A DNA stretch of 64,000 nt, taken from MWBV01 sp043815085. Its GTDB lineage: Archaea; Nanobdellota; Nanobdellia; Pacearchaeales; GW2011-AR1. The notes below the pieces were generated by a model. The model was not told the DNA's origin. It searched no databases and was given only the letters and a program-made list of their open reading frames with translations. Both the position numbers and the translations under genes were made by a program. Positions 1-7,248 of this stretch are shown piece after piece (positions within the stretch are counted from its first letter, which is position 1; each line of letters starts with the position of its first letter). The DNA lies in assembly GCA_043815085.1 (NCBI GenBank), contig JBDRJG010000001.1:8081-72080 (forward strand). Reading direction: 5' to 3'.

Positions 1-375
1 GAAAAATTAAATGAGACTTTGGAACTTCTACTAAAGCTGAAAGGAAAAACTCGAACTATCTTTAGAATGAATCTTGTAAAAAATCTCAACATGTTTCCTG
101 AACAAGCAAAAGAATATGCTCAATTAATAAAAAAATCAAACCCCCTATTCGTGGAAATTAAAGGATTTATGAGTGTAGGCTTTGCAAGGGAAAGATTGGG
201 ATATGATAGAATGCCAACTGATAAAGAAATGGAGAATTTTATAGTTGTATTATTAAAAGAACTAAAGAAAATAGGATTGAAAGAGTATAATTTGCTTGAT
301 AAGCATGAATATTCTAGAGCTTATGTTTTGGGAAGAAATAGGAAAGATTTGAAGATAAAAGATAGTGAAATTTAA
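1..375 (+). CDS. taw1: tRNA 4-demethylwyosine synthase TYW1, C-terminal part (cut by window edge)
   Basis: The reading frame is open from base 1 and ends at a TAA, so only the last 124 residues are visible. The pattern of an RMNLVKNLNM segment followed by FVEIKGFMSVGFARERL, a MPTDKE stretch and a closing serine-arginine (YSRAYVLGRN) matches the C-terminus of archaeal TYW1. That enzyme is a radical SAM protein that condenses pyruvate onto N1-methylguanosine-37 of tRNA-Phe to make 4-demethylwyosine. The CxxxCxxC cluster motif would lie upstream of the window. The TTG at base 19 is an internal codon, not a start. Recognition is by motif recall only. Confidence 0.78.
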   Translation, partial: EKLNETLELLLKLKGKTRTIFRMNLVKNLNMFPEQAKEYAQLIKKSNPLFVEIKGFMSVGFARERLGYDRMPTDKEMENFIVVLLKELKKIGLKEYNLLDKHEYSRAYVLGRNRKDLKIKDSEI

Positions 376-414
376 CAACAAATTTTATAACCCCCTATAA
401 ATTCTTGATATTCT

Positions 415-2352
415 ATGATGTGGAATTTATACGAAGATGAAGAGTTTCTTAAACCTCTTAAATTCTCAAATGGGAAAACTCAGGAGGATGTTGTAAGAGA
501 AGTTCTTGAAGCAATAAAAGAGGGGCACAAAGTAATTTTTATAAATGGGAAATGTGGGACCGGGAAAAGTGCGATTGCGTTAAACATTGCAAAGAAGATT
601 GGAAAGACATCAATAATAGTCCCTGGAAAGAATCTCCAGCAACAGTATAAAAAAGATTATGAGAATAATAAATATCTTCTTAAGAAAGATAACACAAAAC
701 TAAAGATAAGTGTAATAACGGGAAGAAATAACCACAAATGCAAATTTCTTGAGGATGATAAAAATGCAATTCCCGCAATAAAAAAAGAAATTAATTCAAA
801 ATTATATGATATTTTTTCTGGAAAGAGAGAAAAATTGAATAGAATGACTGCGAATGATTTTTCTGCAGACAATTTTAATATTCCCTGCAGAATAGAAATA
901 AAAGAAAAAAATATCTCTAAAATAAAAGAATATCTAAAGCAAAACAAAAAAGTGAACATAGCTGACTTTGAGAGATTAAGTGATATAAAGAGAATCCCGA
1001 TTGCATCTCTCTGCCCCTATTGGAGTCCTGTTTTCCCTGAAGATTTTGAATCAAAATATCTTGGAAAAGTTGAAAAAAGAAAATATAAAGGATTAAATGG
1101 AAAAGAATTTATCTTTTATCTCAGAAAACCCGGATGTAAATTTTATGAACAATTTAATTCTTACATAGATTCTGATGTTATCGTATTTAATTCATTAAAA
1201 TATGAATTTGAATTTGCAATGAATAGAAAACCTTTTACTGAAGCAGAAATTATAGACGAATGTGATGAATTTCTCGATAGTTTTGCGAATCAAAGAACAA
1301 TAAATATAGACAGATTGCAAAATTCGCTCTCACAAATACCTTCCTCGAATAGAGAAAATTTTCAAAAAATACAAGAGATTATGGAAATTCTCAAGCATCT
1401 AAAAACAGACAAGCAAGTTTTAAAATCATTGGATACAAATGAGATTATCCCTCTTAAAAAAACAGGAATCTATGATTTAATTAATATTTTCCTAAAAGAG
1501 CCTGGATTTCTAGAAGATATTGACGAAGATAGCTATGCCTATGATATTGAAAAAACTGCATTTATATTTGAGCATTTTCTTGACGAGAGTTATGTTATAT
1601 TTAATAAAAAAGAGGAAAATCTAATTGCAAATATTGTCACAACAAATCTCTCTAAAAAATTCAAATGGCTAAAAGATAAGAATAAAGTCCTTATTTTAAT
1701 GTCTGGAACGATTCATTCAAAAGATGTTTTAAAAGATATCTTCGGAATTGAAGAATTCAAATTAATAGAAGCGGAGACTAAACAGCCCGGAGAAATAAGA
1801 ATAAGAAGAACAGGACTAGAGATGGATTGTAAATATTCAAACTTTTCTAATAACAAATTTACACGAAAAGATTATCTTTCTGCATTTGACAGATGCATTG
1901 ATATTGCTGAAAAACCAGTGCTCGTGCATGTGAATGGATTTTCTGACTTAGCAAGTGAGGATGAGATTAAAAAATTTAATCTAAAAAATTTTCCATCTAG
2001 AAGGAATTTAATTGAAAGTCAAAATGAGGACAAGGAAGGATTAATAGTTCAAAATTTTAAAAATAAAAAAACAGACATCTTATTTTCAACAAGAGTGTCT
2101 AGAGGAATGGATTTCCCTGGAGAGCAATGTCGAAGCATAATTTTCACTAAATATCCAAATCCAGACATAAAAAACTCTTTTTGGAGAATTTTAGGAAAAA
2201 CACGCCCGATGCATTATTGGAACTTTTATCGGGACAAAGCGCGTAGAGAATTGCTGCAAAAAGTATACAGGGGAGTAAGACATGAAGGAGATTATGTTTA
2301 TGTTTTAAGTCCTGATAAAAGAGTTACTGATTTTTTTGAAAAAACAAATTAA
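415..2352 (+). CDS. XPD/DinG-type Fe-S superfamily 2 DNA helicase
   Basis: A 645-residue protein with Walker A GKCGTGKS (residues 45-52), a DEAH-box position reading DECD (281-284) and a late SGTIHSKDVL segment typical of XPD/DinG helicases. Four cysteines (109, 158, 200, 241) lie between Walker A and the DECD box, where XPD and DinG coordinate a 4Fe-4S cluster. The last third carries a helicase domain 2 with the FSTRVSRGMDFPG segment (motifs V-VI). The family unwinds DNA 5' to 3' in repair. The DECD sequence and wide cysteine spacing make it divergent, so I do not assign it as XPD or DinG. It starts with ATG ATG about 40 bases after the TYW1 stop. Confidence 0.8.
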   Translation: MMWNLYEDEEFLKPLKFSNGKTQEDVVREVLEAIKEGHKVIFINGKCGTGKSAIALNIAKKIGKTSIIVPGKNLQQQYKKDYENNKYLLKKDNTKLKISVITGRNNHKCKFLEDDKNAIPAIKKEINSKLYDIFSGKREKLNRMTANDFSADNFNIPCRIEIKEKNISKIKEYLKQNKKVNIADFERLSDIKRIPIASLCPYWSPVFPEDFESKYLGKVEKRKYKGLNGKEFIFYLRKPGCKFYEQFNSYIDSDVIVFNSLKYEFEFAMNRKPFTEAEIIDECDEFLDSFANQRTINIDRLQNSLSQIPSSNRENFQKIQEIMEILKHLKTDKQVLKSLDTNEIIPLKKTGIYDLINIFLKEPGFLEDIDEDSYAYDIEKTAFIFEHFLDESYVIFNKKEENLIANIVTTNLSKKFKWLKDKNKVLILMSGTIHSKDVLKDIFGIEEFKLIEAETKQPGEIRIRRTGLEMDCKYSNFSNNKFTRKDYLSAFDRCIDIAEKPVLVHVNGFSDLASEDEIKKFNLKNFPSRRNLIESQNEDKEGLIVQNFKNKKTDILFSTRVSRGMDFPGEQCRSIIFTKYPNPDIKNSFWRILGKTRPMHYWNFYRDKARRELLQKVYRGVRHEGDYVYVLSPDKRVTDFFEKTN

Positions 2353-2362
2353 GAATTATATT

Positions 2363-3076
2363 TTATTGAGTTTTAACTGATTCTTTCTGTTTTAAGAGCA
2401 TTTTCCAGATTAAATATACTAAAACTATAAGATAAATTATGCTAAGCCAAATAATTACTGCAGATAAAATTGGACTACTTTTTACAAACACCTCCCCAAA
2501 GTAAGTTTGAATAAAAATTAGGGGAATCAATCCAAGTCCAGTTCCCAGCAAAAAATTCCATGTTTTCATCTTACTCAAACCTGCTAAATAACTGAACAAA
2601 TCAGAAGTTGTAAGAGGATTTATTCTAAGAATAAAGAGAGAGAAAATTCCGTATTTCTCTGAAAAATTGTCAAACTTTATTCTTAAATTTTTGTTAATTT
2701 TTCTTTCGACAAAATTTCTTCCATATTTTCTTGCTATTCCAAAAGCTATTAATGCCCCAAGTAAATTCCCTATAAGTGTCAGAATCCCTCCATAAAATGC
2801 CCCAAATAAAACTCCTCCAGCAACATATAAGACAACAGCTGGGATTGGAGCAAGAACACATTCTAATATCACCAAAAGAATAAACATTAATTCTCCGAAT
2901 ATTCCGAAAGAATTCACAAAAGATATAATTGAATCTGGATTATTATGTACAAGAGAATATATTACTCCTGAAGAAAAAGAGGAATAGAAAAATATTGTTG
3001 AAATTAAAATTAAGATAAGTATAATTAACCAGTTTTCTTTAAGGAATTTTAAAGATTTCTCTACTCTTTTTCCCAT
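2363..3076 (-). CDS. TVP38/TMEM64 (DedA-like, VTT domain) membrane protein
   Basis: A 237-residue, strongly hydrophobic protein with one N-terminal membrane segment (about 18-32) and a VTT-type core. The core contains APIPAVVLYVAGGVLFG (76-92) and GNLLGALIAFGIARKYGR (103-120), the glycine-rich re-entrant signature of TVP38/TMEM64/DedA proteins. The family is implicated in lipid scrambling and membrane homeostasis, but its archaeal substrate is unknown. The gene ends 11 bases from the convergent helicase stop. The adjacent minus-strand gene 3119-3820 is a paralogue with the same motifs, so the pair probably arose by tandem duplication. Confidence 0.85.
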   Translation of the reverse strand: MGKRVEKSLKFLKENWLIILILILISTIFFYSSFSSGVIYSLVHNNPDSIISFVNSFGIFGELMFILLVILECVLAPIPAVVLYVAGGVLFGAFYGGILTLIGNLLGALIAFGIARKYGRNFVERKINKNLRIKFDNFSEKYGIFSLFILRINPLTTSDLFSYLAGLSKMKTWNFLLGTGLGLIPLIFIQTYFGEVFVKSSPILSAVIIWLSIIYLIVLVYLIWKMLLKQKESVKTQ

Positions 3077-3118
3077 TAATAAAAGAATATTTTTTATTAT
3101 ATATAAATATACTGAAAG

Positions 3119-3820
3119 CTAATTGGAAGCGATTTTTTGTCTTTTTTTCGTCTTTTTGAAAAAGAGAAAATACAAAAATCCCAATAAAAGAGCAGTTAAA
3201 TAAATTATTGCAATTCCCAAGAATATTTTAAACAAAAGAGGATTCTTCCCAATTTCTTTTCCAAAGTATGTCTGGATGAAAATTGCAGGAGCCAGTCCTA
3301 AAAGTGTCCATATTAAGAATTCCCGTAATTTCATCTTTGTTAGGCCGGCAAGATAACTCCAGATATCTGAAGAAGTTAAAGGATTTACTCTAAGAATAAA
3401 TATTGAAAGTTTTCCGTATTTGTCAGAAAAAGCATCAAATTTATCAATATGCTTTTTTTCTATTTTTTTCTCCACAAAAGCCCTTCCATATATCCTAGCA
3501 ATTTTGAATGCAATTGAAGAACCGATTGCTACCCCAATCATTATGAGAATCCACGAGACATAAGGCCCAAAAACAATTCCTCCAGCTACGTAAAAGAAAA
3601 ATGGATGAATCGGAGCGAGAACAATCCCTGCAATAATCAAGAGAATATAAATTAAAAAAGAAATTCCTTTAAATGAAGAGATAAAAAGAATCATCTCTTC
3701 CTGATTAAAATTTATTAAAGAATAAAAAAACCCTCTTGTAATATAAGAATATAATAGAAATCCCAAAATAATAAGGAAAATAGCAAAAATTATCCAATCA
3801 ATTAATCTCTTTTTACGCAT
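3119..3820 (-). CDS. TVP38/TMEM64 membrane protein, paralogue of the next gene
   Basis: A 233-residue protein collinear with the 2363-3076 product. It has an N-terminal membrane segment (about 9-25), then APIHPFFFYVAGGIVFGP (69-86) and GSSIAFKIARIYGRAFVEKK (100-119). Shared blocks such as FILRVNPLTSSD and FGKEIG/FGEVFV near the C-terminus confirm a duplicated pair. It is an integral membrane protein of the VTT/SNARE-associated group. A TTTTAAAG box about 27 bases before the ATG suggests its own leaderless promoter. The 98-bp repeat copy A lies just upstream of that promoter. Function beyond membrane lipid handling cannot be inferred. Confidence 0.85.
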   Translation of the reverse strand: MRKKRLIDWIIFAIFLIILGFLLYSYITRGFFYSLINFNQEEMILFISSFKGISFLIYILLIIAGIVLAPIHPFFFYVAGGIVFGPYVSWILIMIGVAIGSSIAFKIARIYGRAFVEKKIEKKHIDKFDAFSDKYGKLSIFILRVNPLTSSDIWSYLAGLTKMKLREFLIWTLLGLAPAIFIQTYFGKEIGKNPLLFKIFLGIAIIYLTALLLGFLYFLFFKKTKKRQKIASN

Positions 3821-3865
3821 GTTTTAACTAAGTTTATTCTCTTTAAAAGGAATACGCCTCCGGCA

Positions 3866-3963
3866 TAAGTCTCGCTTTTAGAACAACGCCCTCTAATTTT
3901 ATCTTGAAATATATACGTATAATCTCTTTTTAAAAATGAGGCTGCTACTTAGTGGGTGCAGAA
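3866..3963. repeat. 98-bp direct repeat, copy A (3' of purM)
   Basis: It matches 5227-5323 base for base except for one extra A in an A-run. It starts 15 bases after the purM stop, reading in the minus direction. It contains the 10-base palindrome TATACGTATA and a CTGC...GCAG inverted pair. On the plus strand a TATATA-like box lies about 25 bases before ATGAGGCTGCTACTTAGTGG. That reads MRLLLSGC and stops after 12 codons, so the repeat could be a copied promoter and gene start. No box C/D or tRNA fold was seen. Confidence 0.9.
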
Positions 3964-3978
3964 AAGAAGATTAATGAG

Positions 3979-5148
3979 TTAGAAAACAAGTTCTTTAGGA
4001 CCTTTTAAATCATCTCTAATCTCTGGATTATCCCGAGGATTATAAGCCCCTTCATTTTTAATTCTTATTTGAGAATCTCTTGTAACATATCCTATTTTCT
4101 TTGATTTTATGCCATATTCTGACGCAATTTTAATAACTCCTTCTGGATCTGGAGTGATAATCACCATCCCTTGACCCATATTCCAGGTTTTATATGCTTC
4201 AATATCTGAAACATTTCCTAATGCTTGCGTATACTTCATAAACTCGGACGGTTCAAAAGGAGCGTCTATTATTGCTCCTAATTGGGAAGGTTTTAATATC
4301 CTCCCAAGTTTTCCAGGAACTCCTCCGCCAGTTATATGTGCTACTCCATGAACTTTCGTCTTTGGCTCTCCGTTGTATCCTCCAAACATATCAACAACTG
4401 CAGCAGTATAAATCTTTGAAGGAGTTAATGCTAGATCTGCTAAACTCGTATTTCCTCTTTTCCAAGGGACTTGATGCCAATTGTCACCATGATTATTTTT
4501 CATAATTTTTCTAACTAAAGATAAACCATTTGACCTGAATCCTTCTTCTCTCAATCCAACTAAATAATCTCCTTCTTTAATTTCTTTTCCAGTAAACAAT
4601 CTATCTCTATTAGCAAACCATACAACCGCCGCTCCCCAATTATAATTAAAGGATCCAAATCCTCCAACCCTGTTTCCAAGTTCAGCTACTTCTCCGTTAA
4701 CAATTGCTACATTTGCTGCTTTTGCAGCACCAATGTACCCTTCTGCTAATTGTCTTATCTCTTCAATAAATGGTTTTTCAGAAGTTCCAAGTGAATTAAC
4801 ATCAAGAATTGAACCAATTAAAACTGGCTCTGCCCCTCTTACAACTGCATCATCTGTAACCATTGCAAATAAGTCATAAGCGATTGTTCTATGATTCTTG
4901 ACTCTTTCAGCCAATTCCATTTTTGTTCCGACACCATCAAATCCAATATTCATTAAAGTTCCAGTAGGCAAATGAGAAACATCAATTGCTCTAACTCCTG
5001 TAAAATCATCAAAAGGAACAATTACTTCTCCCAATTTTCCTTTTCTATTATCCCAAGTTCGTTTTGCAGCATTATATAAAATTTTAGAAACATCATCGCC
5101 CAAATCAATATTCACTCCTGAATCTGCATAGGTTGATTTTTGTGCCAT
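3979..5148 (-). CDS. purM: Phosphoribosylformylglycinamidine cyclo-ligase (AIR synthetase)
   Basis: A 389-residue PurM. It makes aminoimidazole ribonucleotide from FGAM with ATP, the fifth step of purine synthesis. Signatures are YADSGVNID at the N-terminus, DGVGTK (71-76), the VTDDAVVRGAEP segment (97-108), GFRSNGLSLVRK and HITGGGVPGKLGRIL. It is somewhat longer than the usual 340-350 residues. No other purine gene lies in the window, so it is an isolated pathway gene here. It sits between two near-identical 97-98 bp direct repeats, which suggests that it arrived as a unit. A CTTTAAAAA box about 27 bases before the ATG is its probable promoter and lies outside the repeat. Confidence 0.93.
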   Translation of the reverse strand: MAQKSTYADSGVNIDLGDDVSKILYNAAKRTWDNRKGKLGEVIVPFDDFTGVRAIDVSHLPTGTLMNIGFDGVGTKMELAERVKNHRTIAYDLFAMVTDDAVVRGAEPVLIGSILDVNSLGTSEKPFIEEIRQLAEGYIGAAKAANVAIVNGEVAELGNRVGGFGSFNYNWGAAVVWFANRDRLFTGKEIKEGDYLVGLREEGFRSNGLSLVRKIMKNNHGDNWHQVPWKRGNTSLADLALTPSKIYTAAVVDMFGGYNGEPKTKVHGVAHITGGGVPGKLGRILKPSQLGAIIDAPFEPSEFMKYTQALGNVSDIEAYKTWNMGQGMVIITPDPEGVIKIASEYGIKSKKIGYVTRDSQIRIKNEGAYNPRDNPEIRDDLKGPKELVF

Positions 5149-5226
5149 TATTTAATATGTTTAATTTTATTTTTAAAGATTATTGTGATTTTTTTCTAAA
5201 ATTCTTTTATATATTAAATCCCGCCG

Positions 5227-5323
5227 TAAGTCTCGCTTTTAGAACAACGCCCTCTAATTTTATCTTGAAATATATACGTATAATCTCTTTTTAAAATGAG
5301 GCTGCTACTTAGTGGGTGCAGAA
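5227..5323. repeat. 97-bp direct repeat, copy B (between purM start and PreA-like stop)
   Basis: The second copy of the 3866-3963 repeat, 1361 bases further on in the same orientation. It differs by one A in a run. It lies 24 bases beyond the stop of the minus-strand dehydrogenase at 5348-6331 and about 78 bases upstream of the purM start. The flanking bases diverge sharply at both ends (TATGCCGG in copy A against TACGGCGG in copy B on the minus strand), so the boundaries are clear. Confidence 0.9.
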
Positions 5324-5347
5324 TAACACAGATAAGAATCCAAGTCC

Positions 5348-6331
5348 TTACAACTCTTCCCAAGAAACCACTTTATCAGAAGTTTTTCCTCTTAGTTCAT
5401 TGAGTGTTAGTTTTTTCTCTAAAAGATAGCGTTCTAGTGTTTCCTTTAGACCATCTATAATCCCATCTCCCTTTAACATTACTTCTGTGCAATATTGTAG
5501 ATTATTGGCTCCGTATGCTAAAAAAGATACTATTGTTTCTAAATCAGTACTTGTTCCCCCAGAAGCAGAAACAGGGATTCCTGTTTTTGCCAAATTATTT
5601 ACAATAAGGAAAGCGAAAGGTTTTATTGTGTGGTAAGAAATCCCTCCTGGAGTTGTTCTGCCCTTGGTATTTAATCTTGGAGAAAGATTTGCTGGATTAA
5701 TTGAAGTTAAACCTGCTATTGTGTTAATTGCCGCAATCGCATTAGCCCCATTCGTATGGCAAACTTCGGCAACTAATCTTTCATTTGGGTAAACCACATA
5801 AGGTAATTTTGGCATTATTATTCCTTCCTTTCTAAAGTTATCTGCCACGGTTCTTGTAATTCTTCCACATAAATCATGGTTCTGACCTATCAAATAACCT
5901 CTCCCATGAGCATCACTATGTGGGCAAGAGAAATTTAATTCAAACCCATCTATGAGGGTCTTAGAAAAGGCCTGAGCAAGAGTTTTCCATTCTTCTAAGT
6001 TATCCGAAGCGAAGAGACTTACAAGCAAAAGATTATTTGGAAATTCTCTTTTTAATTTCTTAGTTTGTTCTACCCAATAGTCGATAGATAACTCTGAACC
6101 CATTTCATAATTTTGTAATGCAGTTTTCTCACCCCCATAACTCAAATATCTCATATGCGGAGATTTATCTTTTAAGGGATTAAGAACCACACTTTTGGTT
6201 ATTGCCCCAGCCCATCCTTTAGAAAATGCTTGTGAGATTGCACAATAATCTCTGGTGGGGGGTCCAGAAGCTAGAATAAAAGGACTATCTAATCTCTTTC
6301 CACAAAAATCTACGGATAAATTAGCGTCCAT
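5348..6331 (-). CDS. Dihydroorotate dehydrogenase / PreA-family flavoprotein
   Basis: A 327-residue TIM-barrel flavoprotein. ASGPPT (21-26) and the NFSCPH loop (133-138, Cys136 at the active-site position) match the PreA/dihydropyrimidine dehydrogenase branch of the DHOD superfamily. AINT (around 197) and ASGGTST are FMN-phosphate-type segments. PreA proteins normally carry a C-terminal ferredoxin domain and pair with PreT; neither is present. It could be a dihydropyrimidine dehydrogenase subunit or a divergent dihydroorotate dehydrogenase, and the sequence does not decide. It shares the strand with purM, but the direct repeat and a promoter intervene. Confidence 0.75.
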   Translation of the reverse strand: MDANLSVDFCGKRLDSPFILASGPPTRDYCAISQAFSKGWAGAITKSVVLNPLKDKSPHMRYLSYGGEKTALQNYEMGSELSIDYWVEQTKKLKREFPNNLLLVSLFASDNLEEWKTLAQAFSKTLIDGFELNFSCPHSDAHGRGYLIGQNHDLCGRITRTVADNFRKEGIIMPKLPYVVYPNERLVAEVCHTNGANAIAAINTIAGLTSINPANLSPRLNTKGRTTPGGISYHTIKPFAFLIVNNLAKTGIPVSASGGTSTDLETIVSFLAYGANNLQYCTEVMLKGDGIIDGLKETLERYLLEKKLTLNELRGKTSDKVVSWEEL

Positions 6332-6419
6332 AAAAACCCAAAAGGAAAATACTTTAAAAGAATATATTTCTTTAATCGCTATAATAACACTCTGTTTGGG
6401 CGTTGAATAGAATGAGATA

Positions 6420-6499
6420 CGCCCCCAGCAGGAATCGAACCTGCGAGCCCAAAGGGCCTGGTTCTCAAGACCAGTGCAATACCACTATGCGATGGAGGC
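6420..6499 (-). tRNA. tRNA-Ser (anticodon UGA)
   Basis: The minus strand folds as a complete cloverleaf. The acceptor GCCTCCA pairs with TGGGGGC including one G-T pair, the D-stem GCA pairs with TGC, and the anticodon stem CTGGT pairs with ACCAG around loop CTTGAGA, giving anticodon TGA. A 13-base variable arm GCCCTTTGGGCTC forms its own stem, as expected for a class II serine tRNA. The T-stem GCAGG/CCTGC encloses TTCGAAT. The discriminator is G and CCA is not encoded. There is no intron. Confidence 0.95.
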
Positions 6500-6576
6500 C
6501 CCCATAAACTTACTTCATTCACTAAATTATTAATGACTAAAATAGAATCAAAGTTTAGATTAAAAATCTTACTGTC

Positions 6577-6903
6577 TCACAATTTTTTTCTTAAAAAGAA
6601 CAAATAATAAACCAAAGGCAAAATTCCCGGTAAAATAAGACAGCCAATCACCATTGCAATTGCATTTGCAACATTTTTCTCTTTTATTGCGACTAATACA
6701 ATTAAAGAAATTGCATATAATCCAGAGTATGCATAAAATATAATTAACCATCTCATAGAAGACAACATTGAAAATATCATTTGATTAACAGCTTCTTCTG
6801 TTGAAGCTTTTGTAGGACCAGAAAAAACACTAACTAATACAATTACAGCTAAAATCACTAAAATTAAAGTGGCTATATCATAAAATACTCTTGTTTTACT
6901 CAT
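6577..6903 (-). CDS. Small multi-pass membrane protein, unknown
   Basis: 108 residues from the ATG at 6903, which I prefer over the in-frame ATG at 6963. The later start has a TTATATTTT box about 24 bases upstream and avoids overlap with the next gene. Three to four hydrophobic segments are visible: about 7-25, 52-70 and 78-103 (possibly split in two). The C-terminus is basic (FFLRKKL). No family was recognised. The helix-loop-helix layout resembles short DPANN membrane proteins, but this is not evidence of function. Confidence 0.6.
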   Translation of the reverse strand: MSKTRVFYDIATLILVILAVIVLVSVFSGPTKASTEEAVNQMIFSMLSSMRWLIIFYAYSGLYAISLIVLVAIKEKNVANAIAMVIGCLILPGILPLVYYLFFLRKKL

Positions 6904-6938
6904 TAGATTAATTAATAAAATATAATTCTTAAATTTTA

Positions 6939-7211
6939 CTATAATCCAAAAATTCTTCTCCACCAGGGTTTTTTTATTGGAATTGGTCTATCATTTTCAT
7001 CAAGAATCTCATATTTTATAGTTGGTTTCTCTCTAAGAATTGGTGCCTCTTCTGCAAGCTCTTTTTGGGTCCTTTCAAGAGCAGAATCTATCATTGTCCT
7101 TGAATAACCTTGATTAATTAGCGCCCATTTAAGAGATTCTCCAGTATATCCTTTTTTTAAATTTTTCTTAAAATAATCCACAAGTCTGCTTTTATATTCC
7201 TCGCTTCTCAT
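6939..7211 (-). CDS. Small soluble protein with a UBA-like helical motif, unknown
   Basis: 90 residues. Residues 15-50 (KKNLKKGYTGESLKWALINQ, then GYSRTMIDSALERT) form the repeated helix pattern 'GY..e.lk.al...GYs...id.Al', which resembles small three-helix UBA/SHOCT-like modules. The tail is tryptophan- and arginine-rich (KPWWRRIFGL), which could touch a membrane or nucleic acid. It sits directly upstream of the small membrane protein on the same strand with a 35-base gap. The helix pattern is seen directly; the module comparison is inference. Confidence 0.55.
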   Translation of the reverse strand: MRSEEYKSRLVDYFKKNLKKGYTGESLKWALINQGYSRTMIDSALERTQKELAEEAPILREKPTIKYEILDENDRPIPIKKPWWRRIFGL

Positions 7212-7248
7212 AATAAAAACAAGAAGGTTGAAGTTTAAAAGATTTTGT

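Noticed and set aside
2363..3820. TVP38 pair as a novel system
   Set aside because: Tandem copies of this membrane family are common; nothing else about the pair is odd.
3910..3935. TATACGTATA palindrome and TTTTTAAAAA in the repeat as an origin or operator
   Set aside because: AT palindromes are frequent in this composition, and no iterated motif or replication gene is nearby.
3866..3963. Repeat as box C/D or H/ACA RNA
   Set aside because: No RUGAUGA/CUGA pair or ACA-terminated hairpins could be found on either strand.
6569..6751. 60-codon cysteine-rich minus-strand ORF
   Set aside because: It is an alternative frame of the small membrane protein at 6577-6903, with no start context.
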